Source of the DNA: Streptosporangium canum
GTDB lineage: Bacteria > Actinomycetota > Actinomycetes > Streptosporangiales > Streptosporangiaceae
DNA length: 64,000 bases
Direction of reading: 5' to 3'
Assembly (NCBI RefSeq): GCF_900113865.1
Contig: NZ_FOQY01000025.1
Coordinates: 57,694-121,693 of the forward strand
The notes beneath the pieces were generated by a model that saw nothing but the letters and a program-made list of their open reading frames with translations, was not told where the DNA came from and searched no databases. The position numbers were made by a program, and so were the translations under genes. Within the stretch, counting starts at the first letter, position 1. The number at the start of each line of letters is the position of its first letter. Of the stretch, positions 33,936 to 44,795 are shown one piece after another.

Positions 33936-36900
33936 GTGACGCACACCAGCCTGTCACCGGCCAAACAGGCGCTGCTCGCCCAGCGACTGGGCGGCCGCGT
34001 CGTCGCCACGGCCATCCCGCCGCGCCCGCCCGGCACCGCGCCGCCGCTCTCTCCCGCACAGGAGCGGCTGTGGTTCCTGGAGCAGTACGCGCCGGGAACG
34101 GCCGCCTACACCGTGGCGTTCGCGGTCCGGCTGGAGGGCGAGGTCGAGCAGGAGGCGCTCGCCAGAGCCCTCACCGAGGTGACCGCGCGGCACGAGAGCC
34201 TGCGAACGCGGCTGCTCACCACCGAGGACGGCGGCCCGCGGCTCGTCGTCGACCCGGCGCCCGCGGCCGAGCTGCGGGTGACCGACGACCTCGCGGCGGT
34301 CGACCAGGAGACGGCCCGCCCCTTCGACCTCGCCCGGGGCCCGTTGATCCGGCTCCTGCTGGTCCGGCTCGGCCCGCTGGACCACGTGCTGCTGCTCACC
34401 ATGCACCACGCCGTCACCGACGGCTGGTCCTGCGACATCGTCATGGAGGAGCTGCTCACCCTGCACGCCGCCCACCGCGCCGGGCGGCAGCCGGGGCTCC
34501 CGCCGGTGGGGGTGGGCTACGGCGACTACGCCCACTGGCAGCGCGGCCGCGCCTACGACCGCGAGATCGGCTACTGGCGCCGGCACCTGGACGGGCTGCC
34601 GCCGCTGGAGCTCCCCGCCGACCTGCCGCGTCCCGCCGAGCAGAAGTGGGAGGGCGCCGCACGGGGGCTGGCGCTGGACCCCGGGCTCGGCGAGGCGATC
34701 ACCGAACTCGGGACGGCCCACGGCGCCACGCCGTACATGACGCTGCTGGCGGCCTTCCAAGTGCTGCTCGGACGCTACTGCGGGCAGGACGACTTCGCGG
34801 TCGGATCACCGGTCTCCGGGCGCGACCTGCCCGAGCTGGAGCGCGTGGTCGGCGTCTTCGTCAACTCGCTGCCCATGCGCGCCGACCTGTCGGGCGATCC
34901 CACGTTCACCGAGCTCCTCGCCCGGGTCCGCGAGACGGCGCTGGACGCCTACGCCCACCAGGAACTCCCCTTCGACCGGCTCGTCAACGAGCTCGCCGTG
35001 GAGCGCGACGTCAGCCGGTCGCCGGTGTTCCAGGTCATGTTCGCGCTGCAGAACTACCGCGCCAAGCCGCTGCGCACGCCGGGCCTGACCATGTCCGCCT
35101 TCCCCGTCGAGACCTCCGCCAGCCGCTTCGACCTCGCCCTCTACCTGTTCGAGACCCCCGAGGGGCTGCGCGGCAACCTCACCTACAGCACCGCGCTGTT
35201 CCGCCCGGACACGATCGAGCGGATGGCGGCGTGCTTCGAGACCCTGCTGCGGTCGATCGTCGCCGACCCCGGCGCGCGGATCTCCGAGCTGGAACTCCTC
35301 CCGGACGGCGAGCGCCGCCGGGTGCTGGCCCTCGGCGAGGCCGCCCCGGCCGAGCCCTCCGGAAGCGGCCTGCTGCACGAGGCCGTCTCCGCGCAGGCCG
35401 AGCGCACGCCCGACGCCGTCGCGGTCGTCGCCGGGGGCACCTCGCTCACCTACGCCGAGCTGGAACGGCGGGCCAACCAGCTCGGCCACCTGCTGCGACG
35501 GCGGGGCGTGGGCCCGGACGACCGGGTCGCGATCTGCCTGGAGCAGTCGGCCGAGCTGGCCGTCGCGGTGCTCGGCGTGCTCAAGGCCGGCGCGGCCTAC
35601 CTCCCGCTGGACCCCGACCACCCCGCCGACCGGCTCGCCTACGTGCTGTCCGACGCCGGGGCCCGCGCGGTCGTCACCGCTCCCGAGCTCCGGGACCGCC
35701 TGCCGGGCGACCTGCCCGCCGTCTTCGCCGAGCACCTCGACGAGGCGGACTCGGGGCCGGTGGACAGCGGCGTCACCCCCGGCGACCTGGCCTACGTCAT
35801 CTACACCTCCGGGACCACCGGGCGGCCCAAGGGCGTGGCCGTCCAGCACCGGCAGGTGACGGTCTACCTCGACGGCGCGCGGGAACGGCTGGCGGTGGAG
35901 CCGGCCGGGGCGTTCGGGCTGCTGCAGTCGCTCGCCTTCGACTTCGGCGTGACCGTCTTCTACCTGTGCCTGATGACCGGCGGCGCGCTCCACCTCATCC
36001 CGTCCCGTACGGCGGGGCCCGAGCTGGCCGCCTACTTCCGCGGGCACGGCATCGACTACCTCAAGATCACGCCCTCTCACCTGGCGGCGCTGCTCGCCGA
36101 CGCGACCCCGGCCGAGCTGCTCCCCCGCAAGCTGCTGATCCTCGGCGGCGAGGCCGCGCCGTGGGGCTGGGCCGCCGAGCTGGCGGCGGCCGGGCGGTGC
36201 CGGGTCGTCAACCACTACGGGCCCACCGAGGCCACGGTCGGCGTGACCACCTACGCCGTCGGGCCGGGCACCGGCGCCGATCCGGCGGCCGGCGGCCTCT
36301 CCCGTCCCGCTCCGGGAGCCGGCCACGCTTCGGGAGCCGATCGCGCTTCGGGAGCCGATCGCGCTTCGGGAGCCGGCCGCGCTTTGGAAGCCGGCCGCGC
36401 TTTGGAAGCCGGCCCCGCGGCCGGGAGCGCCGCCGCTCCCGCTCCCGTGGCGGGGGCGGCCCTGCCGATCGGATCACCCCTGCCGGGGGCCCGCGTCCAC
36501 GTGCTCGACGCGGGCCTGCGACCGGTGCCGATCGGCGTCCCCGGGGAGATCTACCTCGGTGGCGACCGCCTCGCCCGTGGCTACCTGGACCGGCCGGGAC
36601 TCACCGCGGACCGCTTCCTGCCCGACCCCGGAGGCGGCCCCGGCGCCCGGATGTACCGGACAGGCGACCTCGGACGCTTCCTGCCCACCGGAGAGCTGGA
36701 ATTCCTCGGCCGCCGCGACCTCCAGGTGAAGATCCGCGGCTACCGGGTGGAGCTGGCCGAGGTGGAGTCGGTGCTCGGGGGCTTCCCCGGAGTGGCGCAC
36801 GCGGTGGTGGAGCTGCGGGGCGGACGGCTGGTCGCCTACCTGGTCGCGGCGGTCAGGGCGGAGGCCGGCGAGGTGCGGTCGTGGCTGGCCGACCGGCTCC

Positions 36901-39599
36901 CCGACTACATGATCCCGGCCCGCTACGTGTGGCTGGACGAGCTGCCGCTGAAGTCCCACGGGAAGGTCGACCGGTCGAGGCTGCCGGAGCCCGAGGCCGA
37001 CGGCCCGGCCGCCGGGTACGTGCCGCCGGAGACCGGGCCGGAGCGGACGGTCGCCGCGATCTGGGCGGACGTCCTCGAAGTGGGGCGGGTCGGCGCGCTC
37101 GACGACTTCTTCGACCTGGGCGGGCACTCCCTGCTCGCCATGAGGGTGATCGCCCGGCTGCGCAAGGAGGTCCCCGGGCGGCCGGTCACCGTGCTGGAGC
37201 TGTTCAAGCACCGTACGGTCAGGGACCTGGCCCGCCTGCTGGAGAGCGGCGACGACGGCCCGCGCGACCTGCTGCACCGGCTCACCCCGGTCCGCGCCGC
37301 GACCTCCACCATGGTGTGCGTGCCGTTCGGCGGTGGCAGCGCGGTCGTCTACCAGCCGCTGGCCGACGCCCTCCCCGACCGCTGGGCGCTCTACTCGGTC
37401 GCGGTGCCCGGCCACGAGCTGGGGGAGCGGGCCCGGCCCTTCGACGAGGTGGCGCGCGGCTGCGCCGAGGAGATCCTCGCCGGGATCGAAGGCCCGCTGG
37501 TGCTCTACGGGCACTGCGGCCTCGGCGTGATGCTGGTCGCCGAGATCGCCCGGCGCCTGGAGGCGGCCGGTCGCGCCATCGACGCCGTCTACCTGGGGGG
37601 CGTGTTCCCGTTCGCCCGGCCGGGCCGTGGCCTGGGATGGCTCGGGACCCTGATGGACCGGATGACCAGCGACCAGGGCCGGATCAACGCGCTCGCCGCG
37701 GCCGGTCTCGACGTCGAGGAGTTCGAGCGCGACCAGCTCAAGCTCGTCATCGACAACCGCCGTCACGGCACCCGTACGGCGGAGCGCTACTTCACCCGGC
37801 TGTTCGAGGGCGAGGGCGACCCGCTCCGGGCGCCCGTCATCGCGGTGGTGGGGGAGCGGGATCCGGCGACCGAGTTCTACCAGGAGCGCTACCGCGAATG
37901 GCGGCGGCTTTCGGAGACGGTCGCCTGCGTGGTGCTCGACGAGGCCGGGCACTTCTTCGTGAAATACCGGGCGGAGGAGCTGGCCGGCATCCTCACCGGC
38001 ACCCACCGGGCCATCGCCTCGGGGGAGACGGCGCCGCTGGAGCGCACGGAGGAGTCCACATGGTGGCTCCAGGGCGTCTCCGGCCGGGCCGCCGGCCCGC
38101 CCGGCGCAGGGGAGGGCGGGCCGGCGGCCGGTGCCGGTGACGTCCGGTCCGCGTCCGTGGCCGCGCCTGCGGATGCGGCCGTGAGCGCGGCCGACGGCGA
38201 CGGTGGGGCCCGGGAGGCCGGCGCCGGCGGGCGAGGCGCGCCACAGGCCAGCATGCGGCGGTTCCTGCTGATCTCGGTGGGACAGCTCGTGTCGATCACC
38301 GGGTCGGCGCTGACCGAGTTCGCCATCCCCATCTGGATCTACCTGACCACCGGGTCACTGGCCAGGTTCGCGCTGTTCGCGGTGCTGGGACTGGTCCCCG
38401 GCATGCTGGTGGCGCCGCTCGCCGGGGCGATCGTGGACCGTTACGACCGGCGCAGGGTCATGCTCTGCGGGGACGTCGCCGCCGGAGGCACCCAGCTCGT
38501 GCTGGGCGTCCTGCTGTGGACCGGCAACCTGGAGATCTGGCACATCTACCCGCTGCTGGCCGGCCTGTCGGTCGCGCTGACCTTCCAGCGGTTCGCCTAC
38601 GGCTCGGCGATCCCGCAGATCGTCCCCAAGCGCTTCCTCGGCCACGCCAACGGCGTCGTGCAGATGGCCACCGGCACCGCCCAGCTCATCGTCCCGCTGA
38701 TCGCGACCGGGCTGATGGCCACGATCGGGCTCGGCGGCATCCTCGTCATCGACGTGGCCAGCTACGCCGTCGCCACGATCGTCCTGCTGTTCGTCCGGTT
38801 CCCCGCGGGCATGCCGTGGCGCCGCCGCGAGGGCGTCGTGGCCGAGATGATGAACGGCATCCGCCACTCGTGGGGCAATCCCGGATTCCGGGGCATGCTC
38901 GTGTTCTTCGCGGTGCTCAACGTCTTCCTGTCTCCGCTCTTCCTGATGATCTCCCCGCTGGTGTTGTCGTTCGCGACGCTCGACGACGTCGGCAGGGTCT
39001 CGTTCGCGGGAGGTCTCGGGGTCTTCCTCGGCGGGCTGCTGATGACCGCCTGGGGCGGCCCCCGGCGGCGGCGCCTGTACGGGGTGCTGCTCGCCACGCT
39101 CGCCCTCGCGGTGTTCTGCGTGGCCACCGGATTCCAGCGGAACCTGCCGCTGATCGCGGCCGGCGCGTTCGGCATGTCGTTCTGCCTCACCCTGCTCAAC
39201 GGCGTCTACGCCACGATCATCCAGGTCAAGGTGCCGCAGCGCTTCCACGGCCGGGTCATCGCGCTCAACACCCTGGTCGCCTGGTCCACCCTGCCGATCG
39301 GCTTCGGCCTGGTCGCGCCGTACGGCAGCGCGGTGTTCGAGCCGCTGCTCGCGCCGGACGGCCCGCTCGCGAGCACCGTCGGCGCGCTGATCGGCACCGG
39401 TGCGGGACGCGGCATCGGATTCATGTACGCCTGCTTCGGCCTGGCCATCGCCGCCATCGCGCTCGTCGCCATGCGCGTGCGGGTGCTGGCGCGGTTCGAC
39501 ACCGACGTCCCCGACGCGCTCCCCGACGACCTGATCGGCTTCGAGGCTCTGCGGAGCCGTACCCGCAAGAAGAAGGAAGAGGAGGAGACCCGGAGATGA
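33936..39599 (+). CDS. NRPS C-A-T-TE fused to an MFS exporter
   Basis: An 1887-aa five-part protein. The condensation domain has an intact HHAVTDG motif (157-163). The adenylation domain (~485-1000) has [24 protein letters not shown] and a K-V-D-R end. A carrier domain carries the phosphopantetheine Ser1065 in [11 protein letters not shown] thioesterase-like domain (~1100-1370) has GHCG, so the nucleophile position is Cys1194. From Met1440 ([20 protein letters not shown]) a full ~12-helix MFS transporter follows. Hand-aligned specificity residues read D-F-T-K-I-G-H-V-G, close to Asp codes. An 18-bp tandem repeat sits between core motifs A5 and A6. GTG 33936 has GGAGG four bases upstream. It would build, release and export a peptide. 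Confidence 0.9.
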   Translation: MTHTSLSPAKQALLAQRLGGRVVATAIPPRPPGTAPPLSPAQERLWFLEQYAPGTAAYTVAFAVRLEGEVEQEALARALTEVTARHESLRTRLLTTEDGGPRLVVDPAPAAELRVTDDLAAVDQETARPFDLARGPLIRLLLVRLGPLDHVLLLTMHHAVTDGWSCDIVMEELLTLHAAHRAGRQPGLPPVGVGYGDYAHWQRGRAYDREIGYWRRHLDGLPPLELPADLPRPAEQKWEGAARGLALDPGLGEAITELGTAHGATPYMTLLAAFQVLLGRYCGQDDFAVGSPVSGRDLPELERVVGVFVNSLPMRADLSGDPTFTELLARVRETALDAYAHQELPFDRLVNELAVERDVSRSPVFQVMFALQNYRAKPLRTPGLTMSAFPVETSASRFDLALYLFETPEGLRGNLTYSTALFRPDTIERMAACFETLLRSIVADPGARISELELLPDGERRRVLALGEAAPAEPSGSGLLHEAVSAQAERTPDAVAVVAGGTSLTYAELERRANQLGHLLRRRGVGPDDRVAICLEQSAELAVAVLGVLKAGAAYLPLDPDHPADRLAYVLSDAGARAVVTAPELRDRLPGDLPAVFAEHLDEADSGPVDSGVTPGDLAYVIYTSGTTGRPKGVAVQHRQVTVYLDGARERLAVEPAGAFGLLQSLAFDFGVTVFYLCLMTGGALHLIPSRTAGPELAAYFRGHGIDYLKITPSHLAALLADATPAELLPRKLLILGGEAAPWGWAAELAAAGRCRVVNHYGPTEATVGVTTYAVGPGTGADPAAGGLSRPAPGAGHASGADRASGADRASGAGRALEAGRALEAGPAAGSAAAPAPVAGAALPIGSPLPGARVHVLDAGLRPVPIGVPGEIYLGGDRLARGYLDRPGLTADRFLPDPGGGPGARMYRTGDLGRFLPTGELEFLGRRDLQVKIRGYRVELAEVESVLGGFPGVAHAVVELRGGRLVAYLVAAVRAEAGEVRSWLADRLPDYMIPARYVWLDELPLKSHGKVDRSRLPEPEADGPAAGYVPPETGPERTVAAIWADVLEVGRVGALDDFFDLGGHSLLAMRVIARLRKEVPGRPVTVLELFKHRTVRDLARLLESGDDGPRDLLHRLTPVRAATSTMVCVPFGGGSAVVYQPLADALPDRWALYSVAVPGHELGERARPFDEVARGCAEEILAGIEGPLVLYGHCGLGVMLVAEIARRLEAAGRAIDAVYLGGVFPFARPGRGLGWLGTLMDRMTSDQGRINALAAAGLDVEEFERDQLKLVIDNRRHGTRTAERYFTRLFEGEGDPLRAPVIAVVGERDPATEFYQERYREWRRLSETVACVVLDEAGHFFVKYRAEELAGILTGTHRAIASGETAPLERTEESTWWLQGVSGRAAGPPGAGEGGPAAGAGDVRSASVAAPADAAVSAADGDGGAREAGAGGRGAPQASMRRFLLISVGQLVSITGSALTEFAIPIWIYLTTGSLARFALFAVLGLVPGMLVAPLAGAIVDRYDRRRVMLCGDVAAGGTQLVLGVLLWTGNLEIWHIYPLLAGLSVALTFQRFAYGSAIPQIVPKRFLGHANGVVQMATGTAQLIVPLIATGLMATIGLGGILVIDVASYAVATIVLLFVRFPAGMPWRRREGVVAEMMNGIRHSWGNPGFRGMLVFFAVLNVFLSPLFLMISPLVLSFATLDDVGRVSFAGGLGVFLGGLLMTAWGGPRRRRLYGVLLATLALAVFCVATGFQRNLPLIAAGAFGMSFCLTLLNGVYATIIQVKVPQRFHGRVIALNTLVAWSTLPIGFGLVAPYGSAVFEPLLAPDGPLASTVGALIGTGAGRGIGFMYACFGLAIAAIALVAMRVRVLARFDTDVPDALPDDLIGFEALRSRTRKKKEEEETRR
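36311..36418. repeat. six tandem 18-bp units inside the adenylation domain
   Basis: Six consecutive 18-bp units (36311-36418) of the type (T/C)TCGGGAGCCG(A/G)(T/C)CGCGC encode [18 protein letters not shown] hexapeptides in frame. They fall in a surface loop between the A5 and A6 core motifs. The two middle units (36329-36346 and 36347-36364) are identical, which suggests recent slippage. Confidence 0.85.
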
Positions 39600-39775
39600 G
39601 TTTTCTGGTGGTGCTCAACGACGAGGAGCAGTATTCCGTCTGGCCCGCCGGCCGGGAGCTGCCCGCCGGATGGCGGGCCGAGGGCTTCCAGGGGCCCAGG
39701 GAGGACTGCCTGGCCCACATCGACCAGGTGTGGACGGACATGCGCCCGCTCAGCGTGCGGCAGGCCCGGGTATGA
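39596..39775 (+). CDS. MbtH-like protein
   Basis: A 59-aa MbtH-family protein: [20 protein letters not shown], then PAGWRAEGF and the closing [13 protein letters not shown]. The conserved Trp residues and the S-V-W-P motif are present. MbtH-like proteins bind adenylation domains and make them soluble and active. The ATG overlaps the stop of the first NRPS gene (ATGA), and its own TGA overlaps the next start, so it sits inside the coupled operon. It likely serves one or more of the three adenylation domains here. Confidence 0.95.
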   Translation: MSFLVVLNDEEQYSVWPAGRELPAGWRAEGFQGPREDCLAHIDQVWTDMRPLSVRQARV

Positions 39776-40092
39776 CCGCCCGGCACGCGGCGGACGCCGA
39801 CGCGATCCCGGGTGGGGCCGTCCGGCGTGCGGCGGGCGCCGACGGGGCCTCCGGACTCGCCGCCAGGCTCGCCGCAATGATCTCCACCGCCTGCGACGGC
39901 AGGCTCACGGCCGAGGAGGTCCTCGCCTCCGGCGCCTCCCTGTCCGCGCTCGGCGTCACCTCGCTCGCCCTGCTGCGGCTGATCGACGCCGTCGAGGACG
40001 AGTTCGACGTCGACCTCGACCTGGGCGGCGGCGCGTCCTATCTCGACAGCTTCCCGCTGCTGGTCGGCTACGTGGACGCGAGGACGTCGTGA
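39772..40092 (+). CDS. freestanding acyl carrier protein
   Basis: A 106-aa protein with a Gly/Ala-rich first ~30 residues and then a carrier-protein fold. The motif [19 protein letters not shown] carries the Ser that receives phosphopantetheine (L-G-x-x-S-L), and FDVDLDLG follows. The motif has T-S where peptidyl carriers of this cluster have H-S, which is more like acyl carriers for aryl or fatty acids. It lies between MbtH and the AMP ligase, with 4-bp overlaps on both sides, so it is the probable acceptor of the acid activated by that ligase. Confidence 0.82.
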   Translation: MTARHAADADAIPGGAVRRAAGADGASGLAARLAAMISTACDGRLTAEEVLASGASLSALGVTSLALLRLIDAVEDEFDVDLDLGGGASYLDSFPLLVGYVDARTS

Positions 40093-41600
40093 CCTCGCCG
40101 GCCGTGCCGGTCCCGCGGACCGTGCCCGAGATGCTCCGGCTGCGCGCCGCGCAGGAGCCGGAGCGGACCGCCGTGATCGTCGAGGGCAACGGGGCGATGA
40201 CCTTCGGCGAGTGGGAGCGGCGCTCCGACGCCCTCGCGCACGGTCTGCTCGACCGCGGGGTACGGCCCGGCGACCGCGTCGGGCTGCTCTTCGGGAGCTG
40301 GGACTGGATCGACTTCTCCGTCGCCTACTGCGCGGCGCAGAAGGCCGGGGCGGTCGCCGTACCGCTGTCGGACCGCCTCGCCCCCGCCGAGGTCCGGCAC
40401 ATGCTCGGGCACTGCTCGGCCTCCGCCGTCCTGTACGGGCGCGACCTCCGGCCGCCCGCGGGCGAGCACTGGAGCGCCGCCCCGGCCGACCTGGAGGGCG
40501 GAGCGGCCGGAGCGGTGGACGTGCGGGTCGGGCCCGGGGACCTGGCCCAGATCCTCTACACCTCCGGAACCACCGGGCTGCCCAAGGGGGTGGCCGCCAG
40601 CCACGCCAACCTGGTCTTCGGCTGCGAGACCCGGCCGAACCGCCGGAGGTTCGGGCACTCGCGCCATCTGCTGCACGCCTTCCCCATCGGCACCAACGCC
40701 GGGCAGACGATGCTGATGAACGCGCTCGACGCCCGGCCGGCCATGCTGACCCTCGGCCGCTTCACCCCGGGCCGGTTCGCCCGCCTGATCGAGTCGTACG
40801 GCCCCGGCACCGTGTTCGTCGTCCCGGCCATGGCGATCGAGTTCCTCAACGCCGGCCTGCACGAGCGCCACGACATGTCGAGCGTCCTGCTGCTGGGCTC
40901 GGCGGCCTCGGCCCTTCCCCCCTCGGTGTCGGTACGGCTGGCCGCCGCCTTCCCCAACGCGACGATCACCAACTACTACACCTCGACCGAGGCCGCTCCC
41001 GCCCAGACCATCATGATCTTCGATCCGGCCCGGCCCGGGGTGCTGGGCAGGCCCGCCTTCGGCGGCTCCCTGCGCGTCGCCGGCCCCGGAGGCGACCCGC
41101 TGCCCGCGGGCGAGACCGGTGAGGTCTGGCTGCGCTCGCCCGCCGTCCCCCGGTCCTACTACCGGGACGAGCGGGCCGGCGCCGAGGCGTTCCGCGGCGG
41201 ATGGGTGCGGATGGGAGACCTCGGCTACCTGGACGCCGACGGCTACCTCCACCTCGTCGACCGCGAGGGCGACGTGGTCAAGTCGGGCGCGTTCAAGGTC
41301 TCGACGCTTCAGGTGGAGGCCGCCCTGTACGAGCACGCGGACGTCGCGGAGGCCGCGGTCGTCGGCCTCCCCCACCCGGTGCTGGGCACCACGCTCGCCG
41401 CCGCCGTCGTGCCCCGGTCCGCCGGGATCTCCGGCGGCGATCTACGAGCCTTCCTGACGGAACGGCTGGCCGGGCACGAGCTCCCCGAACGGGTGCTCGT
41501 CGTCGACGCCCTGCCCAGAAACCAGTCAGGAAAGGTCATCAAAAGGGAGTTGCGGCGGCTTTTCGACCCCGCCGCGACGGGTCAGACGGAAGGCACGTGA
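40089..41600 (+). CDS. stand-alone acyl-AMP ligase / acyl-CoA synthetase-like enzyme
   Basis: A 503-aa adenylate-forming enzyme. It has ILYTSGTTGLPKGVAASHAN (A3), NYYTSTEAAP (A5), RMGDLGYLDADGYL (A7) and the C-terminal catalytic-Lys motif NQSGKVIKREL. The A5 region lacks the G-P-T-E of amino-acid adenylation domains, so a carboxylic acid (fatty, aryl or hydroxy acid) is the more likely substrate. With the carrier protein just upstream (GTGA overlap) it would form the loading step that starts or caps the peptide. The exact acid cannot be told. Confidence 0.85.
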   Translation: MTSPAVPVPRTVPEMLRLRAAQEPERTAVIVEGNGAMTFGEWERRSDALAHGLLDRGVRPGDRVGLLFGSWDWIDFSVAYCAAQKAGAVAVPLSDRLAPAEVRHMLGHCSASAVLYGRDLRPPAGEHWSAAPADLEGGAAGAVDVRVGPGDLAQILYTSGTTGLPKGVAASHANLVFGCETRPNRRRFGHSRHLLHAFPIGTNAGQTMLMNALDARPAMLTLGRFTPGRFARLIESYGPGTVFVVPAMAIEFLNAGLHERHDMSSVLLLGSAASALPPSVSVRLAAAFPNATITNYYTSTEAAPAQTIMIFDPARPGVLGRPAFGGSLRVAGPGGDPLPAGETGEVWLRSPAVPRSYYRDERAGAEAFRGGWVRMGDLGYLDADGYLHLVDREGDVVKSGAFKVSTLQVEAALYEHADVAEAAVVGLPHPVLGTTLAAAVVPRSAGISGGDLRAFLTERLAGHELPERVLVVDALPRNQSGKVIKRELRRLFDPAATGQTEGT

Positions 41601-41601
41601 G

Positions 41602-43362
41602 ATGTCGGTATCTCTGATAGACGGGTGGGACCGGGCGTCCCTCGCCCAGCACGGAATGTGGATCACCGAGCGGATGGGCGCCGGAGGCCGGGTCTACGCC
41701 ATGCCGCTCGCCGTCCGGTTCGACGGCCCGCTCGACGTGGACGCGATGCTCGCCGCCTGCGCCGCGGTCGTCGGGCGCCACCCCGTCCTCGCCGCGACCC
41801 TGGCGGAGCAGGACGGGCACGTCCGCCTGGTCCCCGGCGAGGCGCCCCCGCCGATCCGCTTCGAGGACGTCTCCGGCCCGTCCGCCGGCGCCTTCGGGGA
41901 CGTCTCCGTTCCCTCCGGCGGAACTTTCGAGGACGTCTCCACTCCGTCCGGCGCAACCTCCGGTGAGGTCTCCGCCCTGTCCGGCGGGGCCTGCGGCCCG
42001 TCGGGCGGGATCGAGGCCGAGATCTCCCGGCCCTTCGACCTGGTGACCGGCCCGCTGGCCAGGTTCACCCTGTTCCGGCTGGCGCCCGCGCGGCACGTCC
42101 TGCAGCTCGTCGCCCACCACGCGGTCTTCGACGGCATGTCGAAGGACATCGTGCTGCGCGACCTGGCCGCCGCCTACGGCGGCTCCGCCCTGCCGCCCCT
42201 GCCGATCTCCTATGGCGAGGCGGCACGCGCCGAGCAGGACCGGGTGGCCGCCGGCCTGGAGGGGGCGGCCGAGTTCTGGCGGCCGAGATGGCACGACGAC
42301 CAGGACCTGCTGCTGCCCGGCGCCGCCCGCCCGTCGCTGCGCGCCGCTCCCGGCGAGATCGTGGATCTCGCGCTCGGCGGAGAGGCCGCCGGAGTGGCCG
42401 AGCGGCTGGGCCTGACCCGGTTCGAGGTCGTGCTGGCCGCCCTCCACACGCTCCTGCACGGATACGGCAACGACCGGGTCGCGGTCGCCGTGGACCTGTC
42501 CACCCGCACCGAGGAGACCCGGGACCACGTGGGACTGTTCGTCAACGAGCTCCCCGTGGTCTCCACGCCGCGGGGGACGTTCGCCGAGTTCGCCCGGTCG
42601 ATCCGGGAGGAGCTCCGTGCCGTCTACCGCTACCGCGAGGTCCCCCTGGCCCGCGCCCTGGGCGGGATCAGCCCGCGTACGGCGCTCACCCCCGTCTCGG
42701 TCAGCTACCGCAGGCGCTCCGGCGCCGACCCCGTCTTCCCCGGCCTCGACGCCTCCGTCGACTGGACGGCGTTCAACGGCGCGGTCCGCAACACCCTGCA
42801 TCTGCAGGTCGTGGAATCCCCCGACGGCCTCGCGGCCCGGCTGCAGTTCAACCCGGCCGTGCTGAGCCGCGCCGCCTGCGAGAGCGTCGCCGGCAACCTG
42901 CGGACCCTGCTTCTCGGCGTCGCCGCCCGCCCCGACGCCCCGATCACCGAGCTGTCGTCGCCCGGACGGGAGGCCGTGCCCACCCGCGACGCGGCCCCGG
43001 CCGGCGCTCCCGGCACGGCCCCGGCCTCCGCCGCCATCGCCTCCGGTACGGCCTCCGCGGCCATCGCCTCCGGAGCGGTCGCGGCCTCCGCTCCGGACGC
43101 GCCCGCCGCCGCCGGCGCGGCGGCCGGGGCGGTGGCGGACCCCGCTCTCCTCGGGGAGGTCGAGGCGATCTGGTGCGAGGTGCTCGGCGTCGACGAGATC
43201 CGGCCCGACGACGACCTGTTCGACCTCGGCGGCCACTCGCTGTCGATCACCCAGATCATCGCCCGCGTCCGGGACCGGATGGACGTCGAGCTCTCCTTCG
43301 AGGTGTTCATCGACACCCCGACCGTCGCCGGCGTCGCCGAAGAGATCGCCCGATCCCGATGA
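41602..43362 (+). CDS. NRPS C-T didomain protein
   Basis: A 586-aa protein. The condensation domain (1-~440) has AHHAVFDG (HHxxxDG at 172-178) and DHVGLFVNELPV. An Ala-rich linker (~470-515) with a 27-bp duplication (43024-43077) leads to a carrier domain with Ser546 in DLGGHSLSITQII. No adenylation domain is present, so the carrier must be loaded in trans by another adenylation domain. Residues 87-130 hold four 11-residue repeats of the F-x-D-V-S-x-P-S-G-x-x type (41860-41991), inserted in the N-terminal half of the condensation fold. The start lies 1 bp after the ligase gene. Confidence 0.88.
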   Translation: MSVSLIDGWDRASLAQHGMWITERMGAGGRVYAMPLAVRFDGPLDVDAMLAACAAVVGRHPVLAATLAEQDGHVRLVPGEAPPPIRFEDVSGPSAGAFGDVSVPSGGTFEDVSTPSGATSGEVSALSGGACGPSGGIEAEISRPFDLVTGPLARFTLFRLAPARHVLQLVAHHAVFDGMSKDIVLRDLAAAYGGSALPPLPISYGEAARAEQDRVAAGLEGAAEFWRPRWHDDQDLLLPGAARPSLRAAPGEIVDLALGGEAAGVAERLGLTRFEVVLAALHTLLHGYGNDRVAVAVDLSTRTEETRDHVGLFVNELPVVSTPRGTFAEFARSIREELRAVYRYREVPLARALGGISPRTALTPVSVSYRRRSGADPVFPGLDASVDWTAFNGAVRNTLHLQVVESPDGLAARLQFNPAVLSRAACESVAGNLRTLLLGVAARPDAPITELSSPGREAVPTRDAAPAGAPGTAPASAAIASGTASAAIASGAVAASAPDAPAAAGAAAGAVADPALLGEVEAIWCEVLGVDEIRPDDDLFDLGGHSLSITQIIARVRDRMDVELSFEVFIDTPTVAGVAEEIARSR

Positions 43363-44795
43363 CGACCGGTCTCACACGGCAGCGGGCGGCGATGGTGGAG
43401 TTCACCGGCGCCCGGGGCGGCGAGGCCCCGCTCACCTGGGGTCAGCAGGCGATCTGGCGGCTGACCCGGTGGCTGGACGACGGCGACCCGTACTTCAACA
43501 TGCCCTGGACCCTGCCCGTCTACGGCAGACGTGATCTCGACGCCGTCCTGCTGGCCCTGCGCGGGCTGGTCGAACGGCACGAGACCCTCCGGACGACCTG
43601 CGAGGAGACCCCCGCCGGGCCGGTCCAGCGGGTGGCGCGCGAGGGCCGGCTGACGGTCGAGGTGTTCGACGCCGGAGAGGCCAAACCGCTCGCGGCGGCC
43701 AAGGAGCTCTCCGCCGACCTGGCGTCGAAAGGGTTCGACTACGCCACCGAGCCGCCGATCCGGTGCGCCGTCGTGACGGGCGGCGGACGGCCCCGGGCCG
43801 TCGCCTTCGCCCTGTCCCACCTGGCGGTCGACGGATGGGCGCTGGAGGTCCTCGCGACCGACTGGAAGGGCCTGCTCGCCGGGGACGACCTGCCCGAACC
43901 CGCGTGGCAGCCGCTGGACCAGGCCGCCTTCGAACGGGAGGGGGCGGGCGCCGCGCGCGGGGAGCGGGCGTTGCGGCACTGGCGCGCGGCGCTGGAGCGG
44001 GTGCCGCGGTCCCTGTTCGACTTCCCCGGTCAGCCGCCGGAGGAGCAGCGGTTCGTCCGGGTCGGCATGGAGTCGGTCGCGCTCGCCGCCGCCGCCGAGA
44101 GGCTGGCGGCCCGCTGGTCGGTCAGCACGGCGAGCGTGCTGACCACGGCGAGCGCCGTACTCCTGGCCGTGCTGACGGGGCACCGGGAGGTGGTCATGCA
44201 GCTCATCGTGGCCAACCGGCACGACCCCCGGACCAGCGCCATGGCGGGCACGGCCGTCCAGGACGGGATCTTCGTCCTGGACCTGCCCGAGGGGACCTTC
44301 GCCGACGCCGCGCGCGCCGGGCACCGGCAGGCGCTGACCGCCTACCGGCACGCGCACTACGACCCTTTCAGGATGATGGCGCTGCGTGAGGAGATCGGCC
44401 GCGAACGCGGCGGGCCCGTCGACCTGTCGGCCTACTTCAACGACAGCCGGGCCGTCGGCCACTGGCCCAACCTGCCCAGGGTGGCCCGGGAGGGCGACGC
44501 CGCCGCCCTGGCCGCCCTCACCGAGCGGACCAGGACCTTCTTCGTGGGCGCGTGGCCGGAGGTGGACGCGACGGTGTTCTTCGCCACCGGCCCCGCCACG
44601 GACACCTGCCGGCTCCACCTGCTGACCGACACCGCCCGCCTGCCGCGGTCCACGGCCTACACGCTGCTGCGCGGGATGGAGACGCTCCTGGTCCGCAGCG
44701 TCGCCGAGGACGTGCCGCTCGACGCGGTCGCCGGGCTGTGCGGCGTCACCCCGGTCGAGCGGCCCGCCGCCGTCGCCGAAGGAGGTGGCCGTTGA
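43359..44795 (+). CDS. freestanding condensation-domain protein, atypical motif
   Basis: A 478-aa single condensation-type domain. LTWGQQAIWRLTRWLDDGDP opens it. The active-site motif reads SHLAVDG, so the first His of HHxxxDG is Ser while the second His, the proposed catalytic one, is kept. DFPGQPPEE and YFNDSRAVGHW are further features. Stand-alone C domains act in trans to form amide or ester bonds. The changed motif and low similarity to the other C domains here suggest a specialised acceptor or a non-amide bond (inference). It overlaps both neighbours by 4 bp (ATGA and TTGA). Confidence 0.8.
   Translation: MTTGLTRQRAAMVEFTGARGGEAPLTWGQQAIWRLTRWLDDGDPYFNMPWTLPVYGRRDLDAVLLALRGLVERHETLRTTCEETPAGPVQRVAREGRLTVEVFDAGEAKPLAAAKELSADLASKGFDYATEPPIRCAVVTGGGRPRAVAFALSHLAVDGWALEVLATDWKGLLAGDDLPEPAWQPLDQAAFEREGAGAARGERALRHWRAALERVPRSLFDFPGQPPEEQRFVRVGMESVALAAAAERLAARWSVSTASVLTTASAVLLAVLTGHREVVMQLIVANRHDPRTSAMAGTAVQDGIFVLDLPEGTFADAARAGHRQALTAYRHAHYDPFRMMALREEIGRERGGPVDLSAYFNDSRAVGHWPNLPRVAREGDAAALAALTERTRTFFVGAWPEVDATVFFATGPATDTCRLHLLTDTARLPRSTAYTLLRGMETLLVRSVAEDVPLDAVAGLCGVTPVERPAAVAEGGGR

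Noticed and set aside
36311..36418. Tandem 18-bp units considered as a CRISPR array
   Set aside because: Units are directly adjacent without unique spacers and encode in-frame hexapeptides within an adenylation domain.
33677..38140. A 1487-residue open frame on the plus strand overlapping the first NRPS gene
   Set aside because: It is out of frame with the NRPS, is Arg/Pro/Gly-rich without domains, and arises from GC-rich third positions.
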